Of a stretch of DNA of 64,000 bases, positions 9,530-21,874 are shown in pieces; the stretch's first letter is position 1, and every line of letters starts with the position of its first letter. Source of the stretch: Nipponacmea schrenckii (lineage: Eukaryota; Mollusca; Gastropoda; Lottiidae); assembly GCA_030562195.1 (NCBI GenBank), contig CM060199.1, forward strand, positions 26,494,338-26,558,337, in the 5' to 3' direction. A program made the position numbers and the translations under genes. The notes under the pieces are model-generated. The model was given only the letters and a program-made list of their open reading frames with translations, was not told the DNA's origin and made no database searches.

Positions 9530-10550
9530 TGGTGATGGTCTAATATTGATACAATACTAATATAGGACTGATATGACACTCATAAAATACTGATATAAAA
9601 CTGATATAATTCTAATATAAAACTGATACTGTGGGTACTATTTGGTGATGAAATGGGTACTATTTGGTAATGAAAAGGGTACTATTTTGTAATGATATAG
9701 AACTGATATAATACTGATATGGTTCTAGTACTATGGGTAATGAAAAGTGTACTATTTGGTAATGAAAAGGGTACTATTTGGTAATGAAAAGGGTACTATT
9801 TATAATGAAAAGTGTACTATTTTGTAATGAAAAGGGTACTATTTTGTAATGAAAAGGGTACTATTTTGTAATGAAAAGGGTACTATTTTGTAATGATTAA
9901 AGGTACTGAGTAATGACATAAAACTTATGTAGAACTGATATAATACTGATATGGTACTGATATGATACTGATATAATACTGATATGATACTGATATAATA
10001 CTAATATAATACTAATATAGAACTGATAACAGAACTACTTATGGGTAATGAAAAGGGTACTATTTGGTAATGAAAAGGGTACTATTTGGTAATGAAAAGG
10101 GTACTATTTGGTAATGAAAAGGGTACTTTTTGGTAATGAATAAATGATATGGTACTGATATAATACTGATATAATACTGATATGATACTGATATAATACT
10201 AATATGGTACTGATATGGTACTGATATGATACTGATATGATACAGATATGATACTGATATGGTACTGATATGGTACTGATATAATACTGATATAATACTG
10301 ATATAATACTGAATAATACTGATATAATACTGATATGATACTGATATGATACTGATATGATACTGATATGATACTGATATGATACTGATATGATACTGAT
10401 ATAATACTAATATAACACTGATATGGCACTGATGTTGTGAGTAATGAAAATGGTACTATTTGGTAATGAAAAGGGTACTTTTTGGTAATGATTAAAGGTA
10501 CTGAGTAATGATATGGTACTGATATAGAACTAATCTTCTTTCTTGAATGA
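9530..10550. repeat. Interleaved 11-bp and 22-bp minisatellites
   Basis: Blocks of TGATATGATAC-type units (11 bp) alternate with blocks of GTAATGAAAAGGGTACTATT-type units (22 bp). The array starts about 70 bp before the Helentron ATG, so it probably is the 5' non-coding part of that element. Open frames through it are by-products of the repeat. Confidence 0.9.
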
Positions 10551-11090
10551 GTCTGAAATATATGAAATAATATTTATTGTAGTATAATTCAGCAAAAAAT
10601 AAAGTTGCCCGATTTTGATCCAAATTAACACTGCAGTGGTTATGCTATAATATTAAAAAATAATTAAATCTTAATTTCATACCTTATAACATCTCTGATA
10701 TTTAGATGATAGTGCTTAAATCAGACCCTAGCACCCTTTCCAACTTTTTAACGCACCACTTTTAGGGTAGCTGTGCAGTGTGTTGTATTGATGCTGATGT
10801 TTCAAAACTTCGAACAAGTGGCTTTTGAGCTGAAAAATAAATTATATGCATAAACAACTGAAGAGTTTATTTAGGGTTTATATGTTGTCTATTTGGAATA
10901 AAATAGTATTTACCAAAATTATAATACATTATTGACAATTAAGTTTTGACAAAAAAGAGAACAATGAATTAATGAGCTTTTTCATTGTTAATTGTTGTTT
11001 AATGGTCTTACTGACCTCGGTTCGCTTTTTAAATACCAACAACGAAACCACCCACCATTACGCGGACTATAACAAGCGGTTGCCTAGCAA
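10551..11090. other. No gene recognised
   Basis: AT-rich sequence between the minisatellite and the next repeat element. The true 5' end of the Helentron may lie here. No ORF of note or structural signal was seen. Confidence 0.4.
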
Positions 11091-11907
11091 GATACGCCCA
11101 CTTTAAAATATACTTTCTGTTTTAACGCAGGCAGAAACTCTAACATTACTTAGGTCTAATCCAAGTTCTCATCAATATAAATGTTCACACCAAATTTGAT
11201 TCAAATCAGATGAAACCTAGTCTCTTTTGCATTTACTAGGTCATTTTCATGAGTTTGGACTAAGTCAAGGGCAATAACTCAAATATAGTTCATCGAAAAA
11301 TAGTAAATATTGAACTCATTCAAGATTTCACCAATAAAGATGATCACATCAAATTTCATTCAAATCAGATAAAAACGGTATTATCTATCGCAATCACAAG
11401 CCAATTTCGCAGTGTTTTGACTAAGACAAGTGCAAAAACTCATCAATATAAATGATCACAGCAAGTTTCATTCAAATCCGATAAAAACTGTAGTCTCTAT
11501 CATGTTCACAAGCCAATTTTGACGCGTTTTGACTAAGTCAAGTGCAATAACTCAAAAAACGTTCATCGAAATATCGCCAATTTCAAACTTGTCCTAGATC
11601 TCATCAATATAAATGATCACAGCAAGTTTCATTCAAATTCGATGAAAACTGTAGTCTCTATCGCGTTCACAAGCCAATTTTGACGCATTTTGACTAAGTC
11701 AAGTGCGATAACTCAAAAATCGTTCATCGAAAAATCGCCAATTTCGAACTTGTCCGAGATCTCATCATTATAAATGATCACAGCAAGTTTCATTCAAATC
11801 CGATGAAAACTGTAGTCTCTATCACGTTCACAAGCAATTGTGGACCGACGGACGGACAGGGGTGACGACAATATACGACCACATTATAATGTGGGCGTAT
11901 AAAAATC
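11091..11907. mobile_element. MITE-like element with internal tandem repeats
   Basis: Short inverted ends: TACGCCCACTTT near 11093 against the complement of GTGGGCGTA at 11891-11899. Between them are about four copies of a 170-190 bp unit that contains GACTAAGTCAAGTGCAATAA and CATTCAAATC(C/A)GAT. The right side has the phrase GACGGACGGACAGGGGTGA common in molluscan dispersed repeats (from memory). Non-coding. Confidence 0.55.
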
Positions 11908-12154
11908 ATGTTAAAATAACAGTGATACTGGTGATTTCTTAAGTTACCGTTTTAACCAAAATCTCCGATCTGACAGTTCAGAGATTATTTACCCATTTAT
12001 ATATTTTTTTGTACAGATTACGTACTTGCTAATTAAGATAAAATGTACCGAATTAACAGACTGGATGATCAAAACAAAAGATCAACGACATTTCAGACAT
12101 GACGTACATATCTATTCTGATACCCTATAGCGTGGGAATTCCGGTCATAAATAG

Positions 12155-12795
12155 CCTAATTACGAGGAATACCAGTTAAAACGGTAACATGTCAAATCAG
12201 TAACAAACTTTAATAGTTTAAACGGTAACAAGTCTACCAAATCGGTGACAAAAATTTTCGGTTAAAGCGGTAACAACTCCGCTAAAACGGTTACAAATAT
12301 TTTAGAAAATAATAAGATAAATTATTTTGTATAATTCTTTAATATTTAGTATAAACATTTCGTAATAATACAATAATTATGCACATAATAGTCCACTATC
12401 CGCCCGTAGTTGAGTTGTTAAATTCCCGCCCGTCTAAATCCAAATATTGGAGAGTGGACTAGGCAGTAAGCGAGATCAGCCGTAACAGGGTTTCGGTAAA
12501 TCTACGCCCGATTAAACGATTAACAAACCAATTAATTAATAACGAAAACACAATTACTGATACGTGTGATCGGCACTTCTTTTAAACCGAGATCAGCGGT
12601 AATGTACCTGTCCGATGCCCGACTTATGAAATTTTGTTTATCGGCACATTTTATGAATAGCGTTGCACTTGTTTGACAGTCTGTTTGGAATTTGCGGCGT
12701 TCAAACCAAATTTCTGTTCCCGTTTTGATGGACTTGTTACCGTTTAAACTATTAAAATTTGTTACCGATTTAACTGGATACCATTACGAGTTAAT
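12155..12795. mobile_element. Fold-back MITE-like element
   Basis: Arms at about 12168-12255 and 12715-12785 are inverted copies of each other, including AGTTTAAACGGTAACAAGTC on the left. Each arm is itself built from repeats of the motif AACGGTAAC. The centre (12300-12700) has no ORF. The target-site duplication is unclear. Confidence 0.6.
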
Positions 12796-13765
12796 TAATG
12801 ACATGTGGGACCATCTGGTATTTTTCCCAGTCATTAGAACACCCCTACTTCTATTGATATAAGTTTTAGCGGTCCAATTATGGAATATATATTAGGCCTA
12901 TATATAGGGCCTATATGAAAATACGGGAATCGATCTTTAAGTAAGAGTTATTTAAGATGAGTTTCATCAAAATTATGCATCCTTGTGGGGTAAAATTACA
13001 ATAGACTTTATGTTTAACTTACTAAACTATTTAAATTACCTAGATCTTAGGCCTATCATCGAAAATGTACAAAAATATTGCAAGAAACATTTTCAAAAAC
13101 TTACCTTTTGATGCGCACACTCCGATTATTATTACACTTGTAAAGTGCTAACTGTTTGCCCTTGTTGATTATCACACAAAGTGATTTATTTTCAATCAAA
13201 TGAAAAAGATATTCCGCCTAAATGTTCATAAAATCACTCACATTTAACTTCCAACTAAATGTATTGAATTCAATATGGCGGATATTTCAGATCTGCAGGT
13301 TCTTCCGAAATCAATACGCGGAAAAATATACAAAATGTATTTTAGATACAAGTCGTGTTTTATCTTAATAAACATATATTTTACTAATATACCTATTTGT
13401 ATAAAAAATGTTGTTATCATATTATAAAACTAAACTAAACAGTATTCTAATATATACGGAACTATTTTTTGTGCGATTGTATACCAAAATGAAACATGTG
13501 TGAAGCAAGTAACAGGTGGTCAAACATCAAGTTAAACACTTTAATTAACGGATTAAGAGACTTATCAACTTCACACTTGACTACCCTAAACATACACTCT
13601 ATTGTCAAATCTAATAGACGAATTACTGTTACAGCTCTATTTATATGATGGTGATATTGTTTACCAAGACTGAAATTTTTTATAACTATATATGTTATAG
13701 ATTAAATATCCAAAAAAAAAAAAAATTCAGTTCATAAGTCTTGAAGCCTTGGGCTTTTTTCATTA
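12796..13765. other. No gene recognised
   Basis: AT-rich, low-complexity in parts (poly-A near 13715). No ORF above 60 codons and no clear repeat pair. Confidence 0.4.
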
Positions 13766-15529
13766 TGTTAAGGCTAAATTTCAATTCAATATGGCGGCTT
13801 CCGTACTTCAAATACACTCTAAGCACACCACTAAATATTGTAGCTACAAGATCAAAAAAGGAAAGCTGTCCTTTAAATCTTTTATCGATAGAAAGTATAC
13901 CTATATTATAATATAGAATGGATGAATATAATGATAATCTAAAATGTTATGTATCACAATTAGAGACGGTTTGTAAACATGTAGGCCTATTATAGTAAAT
14001 GAATATTTAAATATATATAAACTTCGGCTTTTGAATTGTGTTACGGCTATTTCAATTTAAGGTGACGGCTAAATCATTCCATGATGCTGTCATGAATAGA
14101 TATGTAAATATAGTTATTTATTTAGGCCTTAATCGGCGGCCATCTTGGAAATAAAAAATATTGAAAATCTACTTCCACAGAATTTCGGGAAATGTTTTCT
14201 AGATTGGTGATCAGAAAAATTTTCAAAATCGGTCCATAATCCTCAGATCCTTTTTTGAATGGCGTGAAGGCTAAATTTCAATTCAAGATGGCGGCTTCCG
14301 GTTGAATGATATCGACAAAATTTTTTCGCCAATTTCCCCTGATTTTTTATAAGAATCTATACTGTAAATTTCAAAACGATCGGATGGATAGTTTTCGAGA
14401 TAAAAAAATTAGGCCTTAATCGGCGGCCATCTTGGAAACCAAAAAATTGAAAATCTGTTCCCTAGGAATTATCCGTATTGTTTTCTAGATTGATAATCAG
14501 AAAAAAAATTCAAAATCGGTCCATAATCCTCAGAGCCTTAGGCTTTTGAATGGCATCAAGGCTAAATTTCATTTCAAGATGGCGGCTTCATCGTTTCATG
14601 ATGCTGTCTTGAATAGATATGTAAATATGATTATTTATTTGACGAGTATTTAATGTATACGTAGATAATATCGACAAGTTTAAGTTACTTGACAAGCATT
14701 AAGTGATGTACAACTGCATAAGACGCCAGATTATAATCCTCACAGTCTTAGACTTTGGCGTCAAAGCTAATTTAAGATGGCGACTTCCGATTTGATGATA
14801 TCGACAAAATTTTTTCGCCATACTCGCCCGATTTTTAATATGAACATATACTTTGAATTTCAAAACGATCGGATCAATAGTTTTCAAGATAAAAAAATTA
14901 GGCCTTAATCTGCGGCCATCTTGGAAATAAAATATATTGAAAATCTACTTGCACAGACTTTTCCGCATTGTTTTCTAGATTGATAATCCGAAAAAATATT
15001 CAAAATCGGTCCATATTCCTCAGAGCCCGAGGCTTTTGAATGGCGTCAAGGCTAAATTTCGATTCAACATGGCGGCGTCCGGTTGAATGATATCGGCAAA
15101 ATCTTTTCGCCAATTTCCCCAGATTTTTTATATGAATCTATACTGTAAATTTCAAAACGATCGGATCAATAGTTTTCGAGATGAAAAAATTAGGCCTTAA
15201 TCGGCGGCCATCTTGAAAATCAAAAAATTGAAAATCTGTTCCCAAGGAATTTTCCGCATTGCCTTCTAGATTGATAATCAGAAAAAAATTTCAAAATCGG
15301 TCCATAATCCTCGGAGCCTTAGGCTTTTGAATGAAGTCAAGGCTAAATTTCAATTCAAGATGGCGGCTTCCGGTTAAATGATATCGACAAAATTTTTTCG
15401 CCATTTTCCCCCGACTTTTAATAAGAATCTATACTGTAAATTTCAAAACGATCGGATTTATAGTTTTCGAGATACAAAAAATGGGCCTAAATTTCAATTC
15501 AAAATGGCGGCGCTTCCGTTGACACCTGA
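13766..15529 (+). repeat. About 295-bp satellite-like tandem repeat
   Basis: Five to six full or partial units, each containing CAATTCAAGATGGCGGCTTC, TTCAAAACGATCGGAT, TAGGCCTTAATCGGCGGCCA and CCATAATCCTCAGAGCC. Spacing of the ATGGCGGC motif is about 280-300 bp from 14285 on. The array runs straight into the assembly gap, so its length is unknown. Confidence 0.85.
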
Positions 15530-16029
15530 NNNNNNNNNNNNNNNNNNNNNNNNNNNNNNNNNNNNNNNNNNNNNNNNNNNNNNNNNNNNNNNNNNNNNNN
15601 NNNNNNNNNNNNNNNNNNNNNNNNNNNNNNNNNNNNNNNNNNNNNNNNNNNNNNNNNNNNNNNNNNNNNNNNNNNNNNNNNNNNNNNNNNNNNNNNNNNN
15701 NNNNNNNNNNNNNNNNNNNNNNNNNNNNNNNNNNNNNNNNNNNNNNNNNNNNNNNNNNNNNNNNNNNNNNNNNNNNNNNNNNNNNNNNNNNNNNNNNNNN
15801 NNNNNNNNNNNNNNNNNNNNNNNNNNNNNNNNNNNNNNNNNNNNNNNNNNNNNNNNNNNNNNNNNNNNNNNNNNNNNNNNNNNNNNNNNNNNNNNNNNNN
15901 NNNNNNNNNNNNNNNNNNNNNNNNNNNNNNNNNNNNNNNNNNNNNNNNNNNNNNNNNNNNNNNNNNNNNNNNNNNNNNNNNNNNNNNNNNNNNNNNNNNN
16001 NNNNNNNNNNNNNNNNNNNNNNNNNNNNN
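15530..16029. other. Assembly gap (500 N)
   Basis: Exactly 500 unknown bases, the usual placeholder. It separates the satellite array from the 3' part of the recombinase gene and removes the expected catalytic tyrosine codon. Confidence 0.99.
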
Positions 16030-17090
16030 TTGTTCCAACATGGCTGTAGAACTCCAACCTACTAAGGACTTAATGTCATCGTCTGGAGCACCACTGCCCC
16101 TTAAAGATATTGCACAACCAGCTCTAAAACCATGTGGAGTTTCACCTTCCGATAAACCTGCTGCTCTAAGATGCTTTTTTAATCGGGGATTCATGGAAGA
16201 CGAAGACACTGGCTTGTTCCTGACTAACACGTCCTTTATAGTAGAACATGGTCAAAACATATAACCCCCTTTAAAATCTAAATGTAATTCTTTTAAGATT
16301 TTCAAGTAAGATTCAAATTCGCTAACAGCACACAACTCTTCCTTAACTCTTTTAATAATAATTGGTCTTGCATTTTCCTTAATTGTTTTGCCTTCTGTCA
16401 TGTGAATATATATACTTGCATTATTTGGAAGCCAACGAATTTGGTCATATTTAATTTTGCCTAAGTCGCCGGCTCTATCTCCGGTAAAAGTTAAAATTGT
16501 AAAATATGCTCTATCCCTCGCATATGTATATTTATCCCTGTTATTTAATGAACTGTTATGGTTATTTAATTCATAATTTATGAGCCTATTCATCCTAATG
16601 ATTTTATTTTTGAAAACCGGAATTGCTTTACGTTTATCAACTAATAAACGCGTTTGTTCTAACCTTACAGCTTTTAAGTGATTTTTTATGGAAGGTGAAG
16701 CCATTGGGTTTCCAAAACCAAGAACACTGTTCCAGTCCGAACCTCTACCATGGTCGCGGAATATGGCTCTTAATTGCCCTATAAAAGTATCCAAGGAAGA
16801 CGCAGCTCGCCGAACAGGACAGGAACACATTTCCGAATCTGGGCTTACTTTGCCTGGACACAGGTCATCATGTACCTTTGTTTTTCCTTTCAAGTCCATC
16901 CACACTAAGAACTCTCTCATTACGGCTGGGGAAACATTATCCAAATTTAAAGACTTATCAATTGAATTTACGAACAAGTTAAGTTTTTTTTTAGCAAGTT
17001 TTCCTTTTGTTTTGCGTAACCAGATTCAGTTAAAAGGCTAGCCAAATATGTTATCCGTTTAGATATTTCGGCTCTATCCACCTCTAACTG
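16030..17090 (-). pseudogene. Tyrosine recombinase with ALOG-type zinc ribbon (DIRS-like retroposon)
   Basis: Reads leftward from a possible splice acceptor near 17083. The N-terminal DNA-binding part has the His-x3-Cys...Cys-x-Cys zinc ribbon (KVHDDLCP, then CSCP) followed by SLDTFIGQLRAIF, the arrangement described for the ALOG domain and its DIRS-1-like source recombinases. The catalytic core follows: GDRAGDLG (first Arg), TEGKT, and the HGFRAG box with GWSS downstream. The catalytic Tyr would fall in the N gap. Two lesions: a frameshift in an A9 run near 16990, and an in-frame TGA at 16252-16254 where Arg (CGA) is usual, consistent with CpG decay. No RT domain is visible nearby; the DIRS-like fragment at 35 kb is not contiguous. 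Confidence 0.8.
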
Positions 17091-17189
17091 AAATTTAAGC
17101 AGAATCACTAATAGCCAATTTACTAGAATTACATTATCTCAAGTGACCAACCCCTTTAAAGTAGGATAGATCAAATCATTAATTCGAGC

Positions 17190-17395
17190 AGACCAGGCAA
17201 CGGTCACTACGGGCAGACTTTGCCACAGTCACTTCGGGCAAAGCAAGCCACGGTCACTTCGTGCAAACAAAACCACGGTCACTTCGGGCAGACTAAACCA
17301 CGGTCACTGCGGGCAGACCATACCACGGTCACTTCGGGCAGACCAAACCACGGTCAAATCGGGCAGACCAAACCACGGAAAATATATTTTACAAA
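17190..17395 (+). repeat. 26-bp minisatellite, block 1
   Basis: About eight units of ACCACGGTCACTTCGGGCAG plus a 5-6 base linker. Frames through it translate into repetitive peptide without any family signature. Confidence 0.9.
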
Positions 17396-17574
17396 ATTAT
17401 TTTTGTCCAAAAGAAAATTGTTAAATTTATATTCCATTACCAAAATAGCTTTGATTAAGCAGAATTAAAATTAAGCAAATATTTTAATGTCTATAGATAT
17501 TTTCTAATTGATTTCCAGATAAAAAGATATTTACATAGCTAAATTCCTAAAAAGAGTTTCCGTCATGATCACTT

Positions 17575-17697
17575 TAAGGCTGACTACATGGTCACTTCGG
17601 GCTGACTAAACCACGGTCAATTCGGGCTGACTATACCACGGTCAATTCGGGCTGACTACACCACGGTCACTTCGGGCAGACCAAACCACGGAAAATA
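17575..17697 (+). repeat. 26-bp minisatellite, block 2
   Basis: Four to five more units of the same minisatellite, mostly with GGGCTGACTA in place of GGGCAGACCA. It is separated from block 1 by about 180 bp of unrelated AT-rich sequence, which suggests an insertion into one array or expansion of a dispersed seed. Confidence 0.88.
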
Positions 17698-18283
17698 TTT
17701 ATTACTATTTTTTATTTTTTATTTATTTATTTTTTTTTAAAAAAGACAGTAGATACCGCGAGTCAAATTGATATTTTATTAAGAAAACTTGAATTAAGCA
17801 GAATTAATGTTTAGCAAACATTTTGTCAATGTTTATAAATGGAGCAAATATTAAAAGAATCACATTTAAATATCTTCCAATTGAATTCCAGATGTAACAA
17901 GGTACACCTAACTTCCTTAGCAATATATCACGAATCCATTCGTTATAATCGCCTGTAGGAATTCTTTTTTAGTTTGTCAACAGCTGACGAACTACACCAT
18001 CTATAATACTATCTGATCACTAAGTATTAAAATTTCAGAATCACTGTATTTTGATTTATTCTAATTCATAATGCCAAAAATCATTGACTTTTAATTGCTT
18101 CAAAATGTAAATTCATATTTCCATTGTAAATAACTATTTTACATGGGAGGGTAGTGTGACTCAAACTAATAAAATAAATTCAGGAATTATAGTAGTCAGA
18201 AAGCATAAGCGCATTAAAAGTGTACATTACACCATCAGAGTCTCCAAGAGCAAACTGATGATACAACGCTGCTGAGAAATTAC
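17698..18283. other. No gene recognised
   Basis: AT-rich with T runs. Nothing supported. Confidence 0.4.
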
Positions 18284-18403
18284 CTCTTCTGGTTCTGCCT
18301 TTCTTTTGGCACAAACAGATTTTCCATCTAGGTTAATGTTATCTTTTGTATTTTTATTAGCTATCTGCAATATAATGAAATTCATTTAAAGTGATAAAAT
18401 AAT

Positions 18404-18438
<35 letters not shown>

Positions 18439-18816
18439 ATTGATACAGAAGTGCAGTTGCCTTTGGGTCACGGTTAGGCATGCTAGCCTTTGGAGTTTTT
18501 TAACCCAAAGACATGGGTAGTCTGAAATTACAAGTCTGCCGTAAACTATCAATCTCCTACTGCCACATTCAACTAATAAGCGTCTGTCACAGCAGATAAA
18601 TTCGCTCACTCTCTATCTTAACGCCTGTCACAGCAGACGACTGTTCGACCGATATATAGGCTATCGAGTGTCGTCCTCTGTTTATATTAAAACAATAAAA
18701 CTTACACTTATTACTGCCGTAGCAAAATCCACCAACATGACTTGTTCCCACTCATCAATGTTTAAAATCAATTTTATCTCCTTTAAGGGCAAGGTAAACC
18801 TCAGCCATTTTGAAAT
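18284..18816 (-). CDS. Candidate two-exon gene fragment, unknown function
   Basis: Two minus-strand exons with good splice signals and matching phase. Exon 18816-18706 (37 codons) follows an acceptor ending in CAG and contains LNIDEWEQVMLVDFA; its donor is AGT|GTAAGT. Exon 18364-18284 (27 codons) lies between TTGCAG|ATAG and GAG|GTAATT and encodes a basic/acidic stretch (AKRKAEPEE). Both are open in phase 0. No domain is recognised and no start or terminal exon was found. It may be part of a host gene or an old transposon gene. A poly-T tract (18410-18433) lies just upstream of the second exon. Confidence 0.38.
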
Positions 18817-18849
18817 CTGCTGAAATTTTGTCAAAATTTATTTCTATTC

Positions 18850-21800
18850 ACGACAGGAAGCAATTCCTTTAAACTTCAATGTGCACTTGATGACCCCAAA
18901 TTTTCTGAGTCAAAATAGTACAAAATTTCAAATCACTAACTCCCATAGATAACGATAACGTCAAAACTGAACACTCTCAAACTTACTTGTACATATTCCC
19001 ACATAATCGAACCGAAACAGTCGAAGCTTATTTTTTCAAAATACATTGAGATAGAAGCACAATTGAACAAAGTTATCAGCCATCCATAACGCTATAATCA
19101 AAATGGCGGATTCGCAAACAAAACAAACATGCCCCGAAATGCAGAAACAACACAAGCGCAAGTTATTAAATTGACCTATTTACCTGAAAATGTGTGTTAT
19201 TGCTCATTTGGTATCAGAAGATTCTGATGCTGATGGCTGTTGATTTTTTAAATTGAAAATAAACATTAAAAATCAATGTTATTTCGTGCACACTCGGTTC
19301 AAACTCGTGTCACCCTTCGTGTCGGTTTCACATGTACAAATACGCAATTGCAAGAAAAGAAAATTTCGATTATTCGAAAATATGATGTATAATACCAAGA
19401 AAAAGAAATAAAAGTCAACAGTAAAGATGAAACAATTAAAAACCAGTTGACTAAAAATAAATAAATCGCGAACTATATTTCCAGCGTATGTGCATCCCTG
19501 AAGTGATGGGGCTCTTGCTGAGCTAAAATTTGTGACATTACAAAAAATACAAGTAATCTAGCAATTGTCAATGTGTACATTGAAGTTAAGAGCAAAATTT
19601 GTATTGTTAAGTCATTCAAAAAAATATTTGTCAATTTGATAATCTATTTATACTAAAATATGATGATGTCCGAAAATAGCACCCTATTACCTGACAAAAA
19701 CATCACGTGACCGCTAGGTCCGGTTGCTAGCCAAAAATAAGTGCCAAAATAGTTAAAAAAAAACAATTTTTTTTTTCATACCATCTATCTGAATGCTTTG
19801 TTTTAACGTTTTAGGAGGGAAATCTTTAATTATGTTGAACTTTTGAGTGCCAAACAAATATTTTATTATTGTATGGATGGACAGTTGTGTATTGGTTTAG
19901 TCCAAGACAACCTGAAAAAAATTAAGGCCTTGGCCTTTCTGCCCATACTAATATATAAATCCACGACTCAAAAGTAAAACCATTTTGCACCTCCTTCTAT
20001 AAAACTCAAAGGCTTTTTACTACTAGGCTAGTCATACATAGCTCCCAAATAGACTCGGAGTCGAGAGTGGGCCTAGTAGGAAATTCCAGTTCACGCAGGG
20101 GACTGAAGAAGAAAATAACTCACAACATGTTTAATGATATGAAAAGGCTATACAGTTGCAAATTTTTGCACCCTTGTAGTGATGTTTAATAGAAATGAGT
20201 CTACTTATAATTTAAGGAGACGCAAAGACTCAATGCAGGTATATAGGCTTAGACTCTGAAACTATGGTCAGATTATGTCGGACAAACATCACAGGGGTGC
20301 TTAGAATATAAAAATGCTGAGAACGCATTTTGCTCTTTACATGCTATATTCTGGGAAGAACGGACATTTCATTTACTCTTGAACACCGAGAGTATAAGCG
20401 CCAGTACGGTAAGAAAATTGATACATACTTTCACAGAAAGATGTTGAGCTAGTAATCTGGGCAACAAAGAATGACACTACTGTTGTTTTCAAACTTCAAA
20501 GGCAATAATTTATAATTTACGGCTTGTTCAAAGGTAGAGAATTACATTTTGATTTGTGGCCGAAGGTAGAACGAAGGTGTGTCAAGCTTTGGAGTAGAGC
20601 CTTATGGCCGGAGAAAGTGTAAAGTGGATATAAGTGGGGTACCTTTTTGTGCATTGTGGTAGGCCTACTGTGTACGTTGAGGTTTAGGAGGAAGTGACAA
20701 CAAGGGAAGTAACTCTGTATTTTTGAACCGGATGTTGCCTCTCTTCTTAGTGTAATAAACAAAATCTAATTCGTATTATTTGAATTTTTTTTGCAATTAG
20801 TTACTATTAACCCATAATGATTTTATAATTAACAAAAATTGAACCGGAAGTAACAGATCAGTCGCCATCATTAAACCACTTACTTTTGTAAAGTGAAAAA
20901 TTGGGCCTTAGGGTTTAATCGAACAAATTGTAATTTTGATGTATATGTAATCTTCAATCGATTGCTAACAATTCTTAGGAAGCCGAATTTTGAATTTCGA
21001 TTTAGCTTACCTTTCATTTCCGGTTCTTTTTTTTCACTTAGTGCCTAATTTTCCAACGTTCATATATCTTGACCTTGACCTTTGGTGACCATGTGACCTG
21101 CACAAAAGTTGTTGCCCTTGTCGAGATCTATCCATTGATGTCTTCATTTTTGTTGTGCAATGTCAACTTCCGGTTTTACAGCCATTTGAAAATTGCACTT
21201 TTTAACTTCGAAGAGCTCTGTCACGTGACCTAATTTACATACGTCAAAATTTCTTTTATGTCCTTATTACGCGTAATTTATTCTTTCCAATGGTGTATAA
21301 CACTTTATATTTTGATCAAAATTGCGCTTTTTAATATTTGAAAATTTTGTTCTTAGTTCTATATTAATTGTGCGTGATTTATGAAAAAGCACGTGTTTTT
21401 TTTTTAATTTACGTCTTATTTTTTCACAAAAATTGGTAGATGAGTAGACAAAAAATTATCATTAAAGATTCCGATAGAACATTTTCCGAAATTAGCCGGA
21501 AACGTCCGAAAATGACCAAAAAATGAAGAAAATCACAGAAATCGGAATTTTCGGATTAAATTTTTGCACAAACTTGCAATTTTATTATTCCACAGAATTA
21601 GTACCATCAATATCTTCATTTTGTATGTATGCCGTATATGCAAATTCCTAACCGTTTGATCGCCATCTTGAAATATGCAAATTATTGGAAAAATACTACT
21701 CGTCCGCCATTTTTAATCCTATTTTTTCAGACTTGTTTTAAAATATAATTTGGATAATTATCTAGGTCCTCTAGTGGCATATTTTTCAATTTCAAATTTG

Positions 21801-21870
21801 TCTTTGGACCAGGTCCTGCCAAAGTTTTTCAAAACTGACTTCCGTCTGAAAGTTCATAACTTTTGAACTA
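18850..21870. other. 3 kb without a supported gene
   Basis: Only short frames. Contains fragments with the phrase ATGGCGG (19105) and T-rich stretches. No tRNA, transposon end or splice-consistent ORF chain could be supported. Confidence 0.4.
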
Positions 21871-21874
21871 TACC

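Larger units (their letters stand above)
890..10550 (-). mobile_element. Helentron-type rolling-circle transposon, boundaries unresolved
   Basis: The core is a minus-strand ORF (9461 to 1716) with Rep (HUH), PIF1-type helicase and a C-terminal apurinic-like endonuclease, the order that defines Helentrons (Helitron2 type). Minisatellites at 9530-10550 lie on its 5' side. The PPP1R15-like ORF at 890-1399 is placed inside the element because duplicated tails show the two stop codons only about 80-105 bp apart, leaving little room for a transposon end. Neither terminus nor a TT target site was identified. The limits given are the outermost features thought to belong, not true ends. Confidence 0.6.

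Noticed and set aside
15378..16230. Open frames crossing the N gap
   Set aside because: Most of their length is unknown bases; only the recombinase end at 16030-16230 is real coding sequence.
17190..17697. CRISPR-like array
   Set aside because: Units are contiguous 26-bp tandem repeats without unique spacers, in animal DNA.
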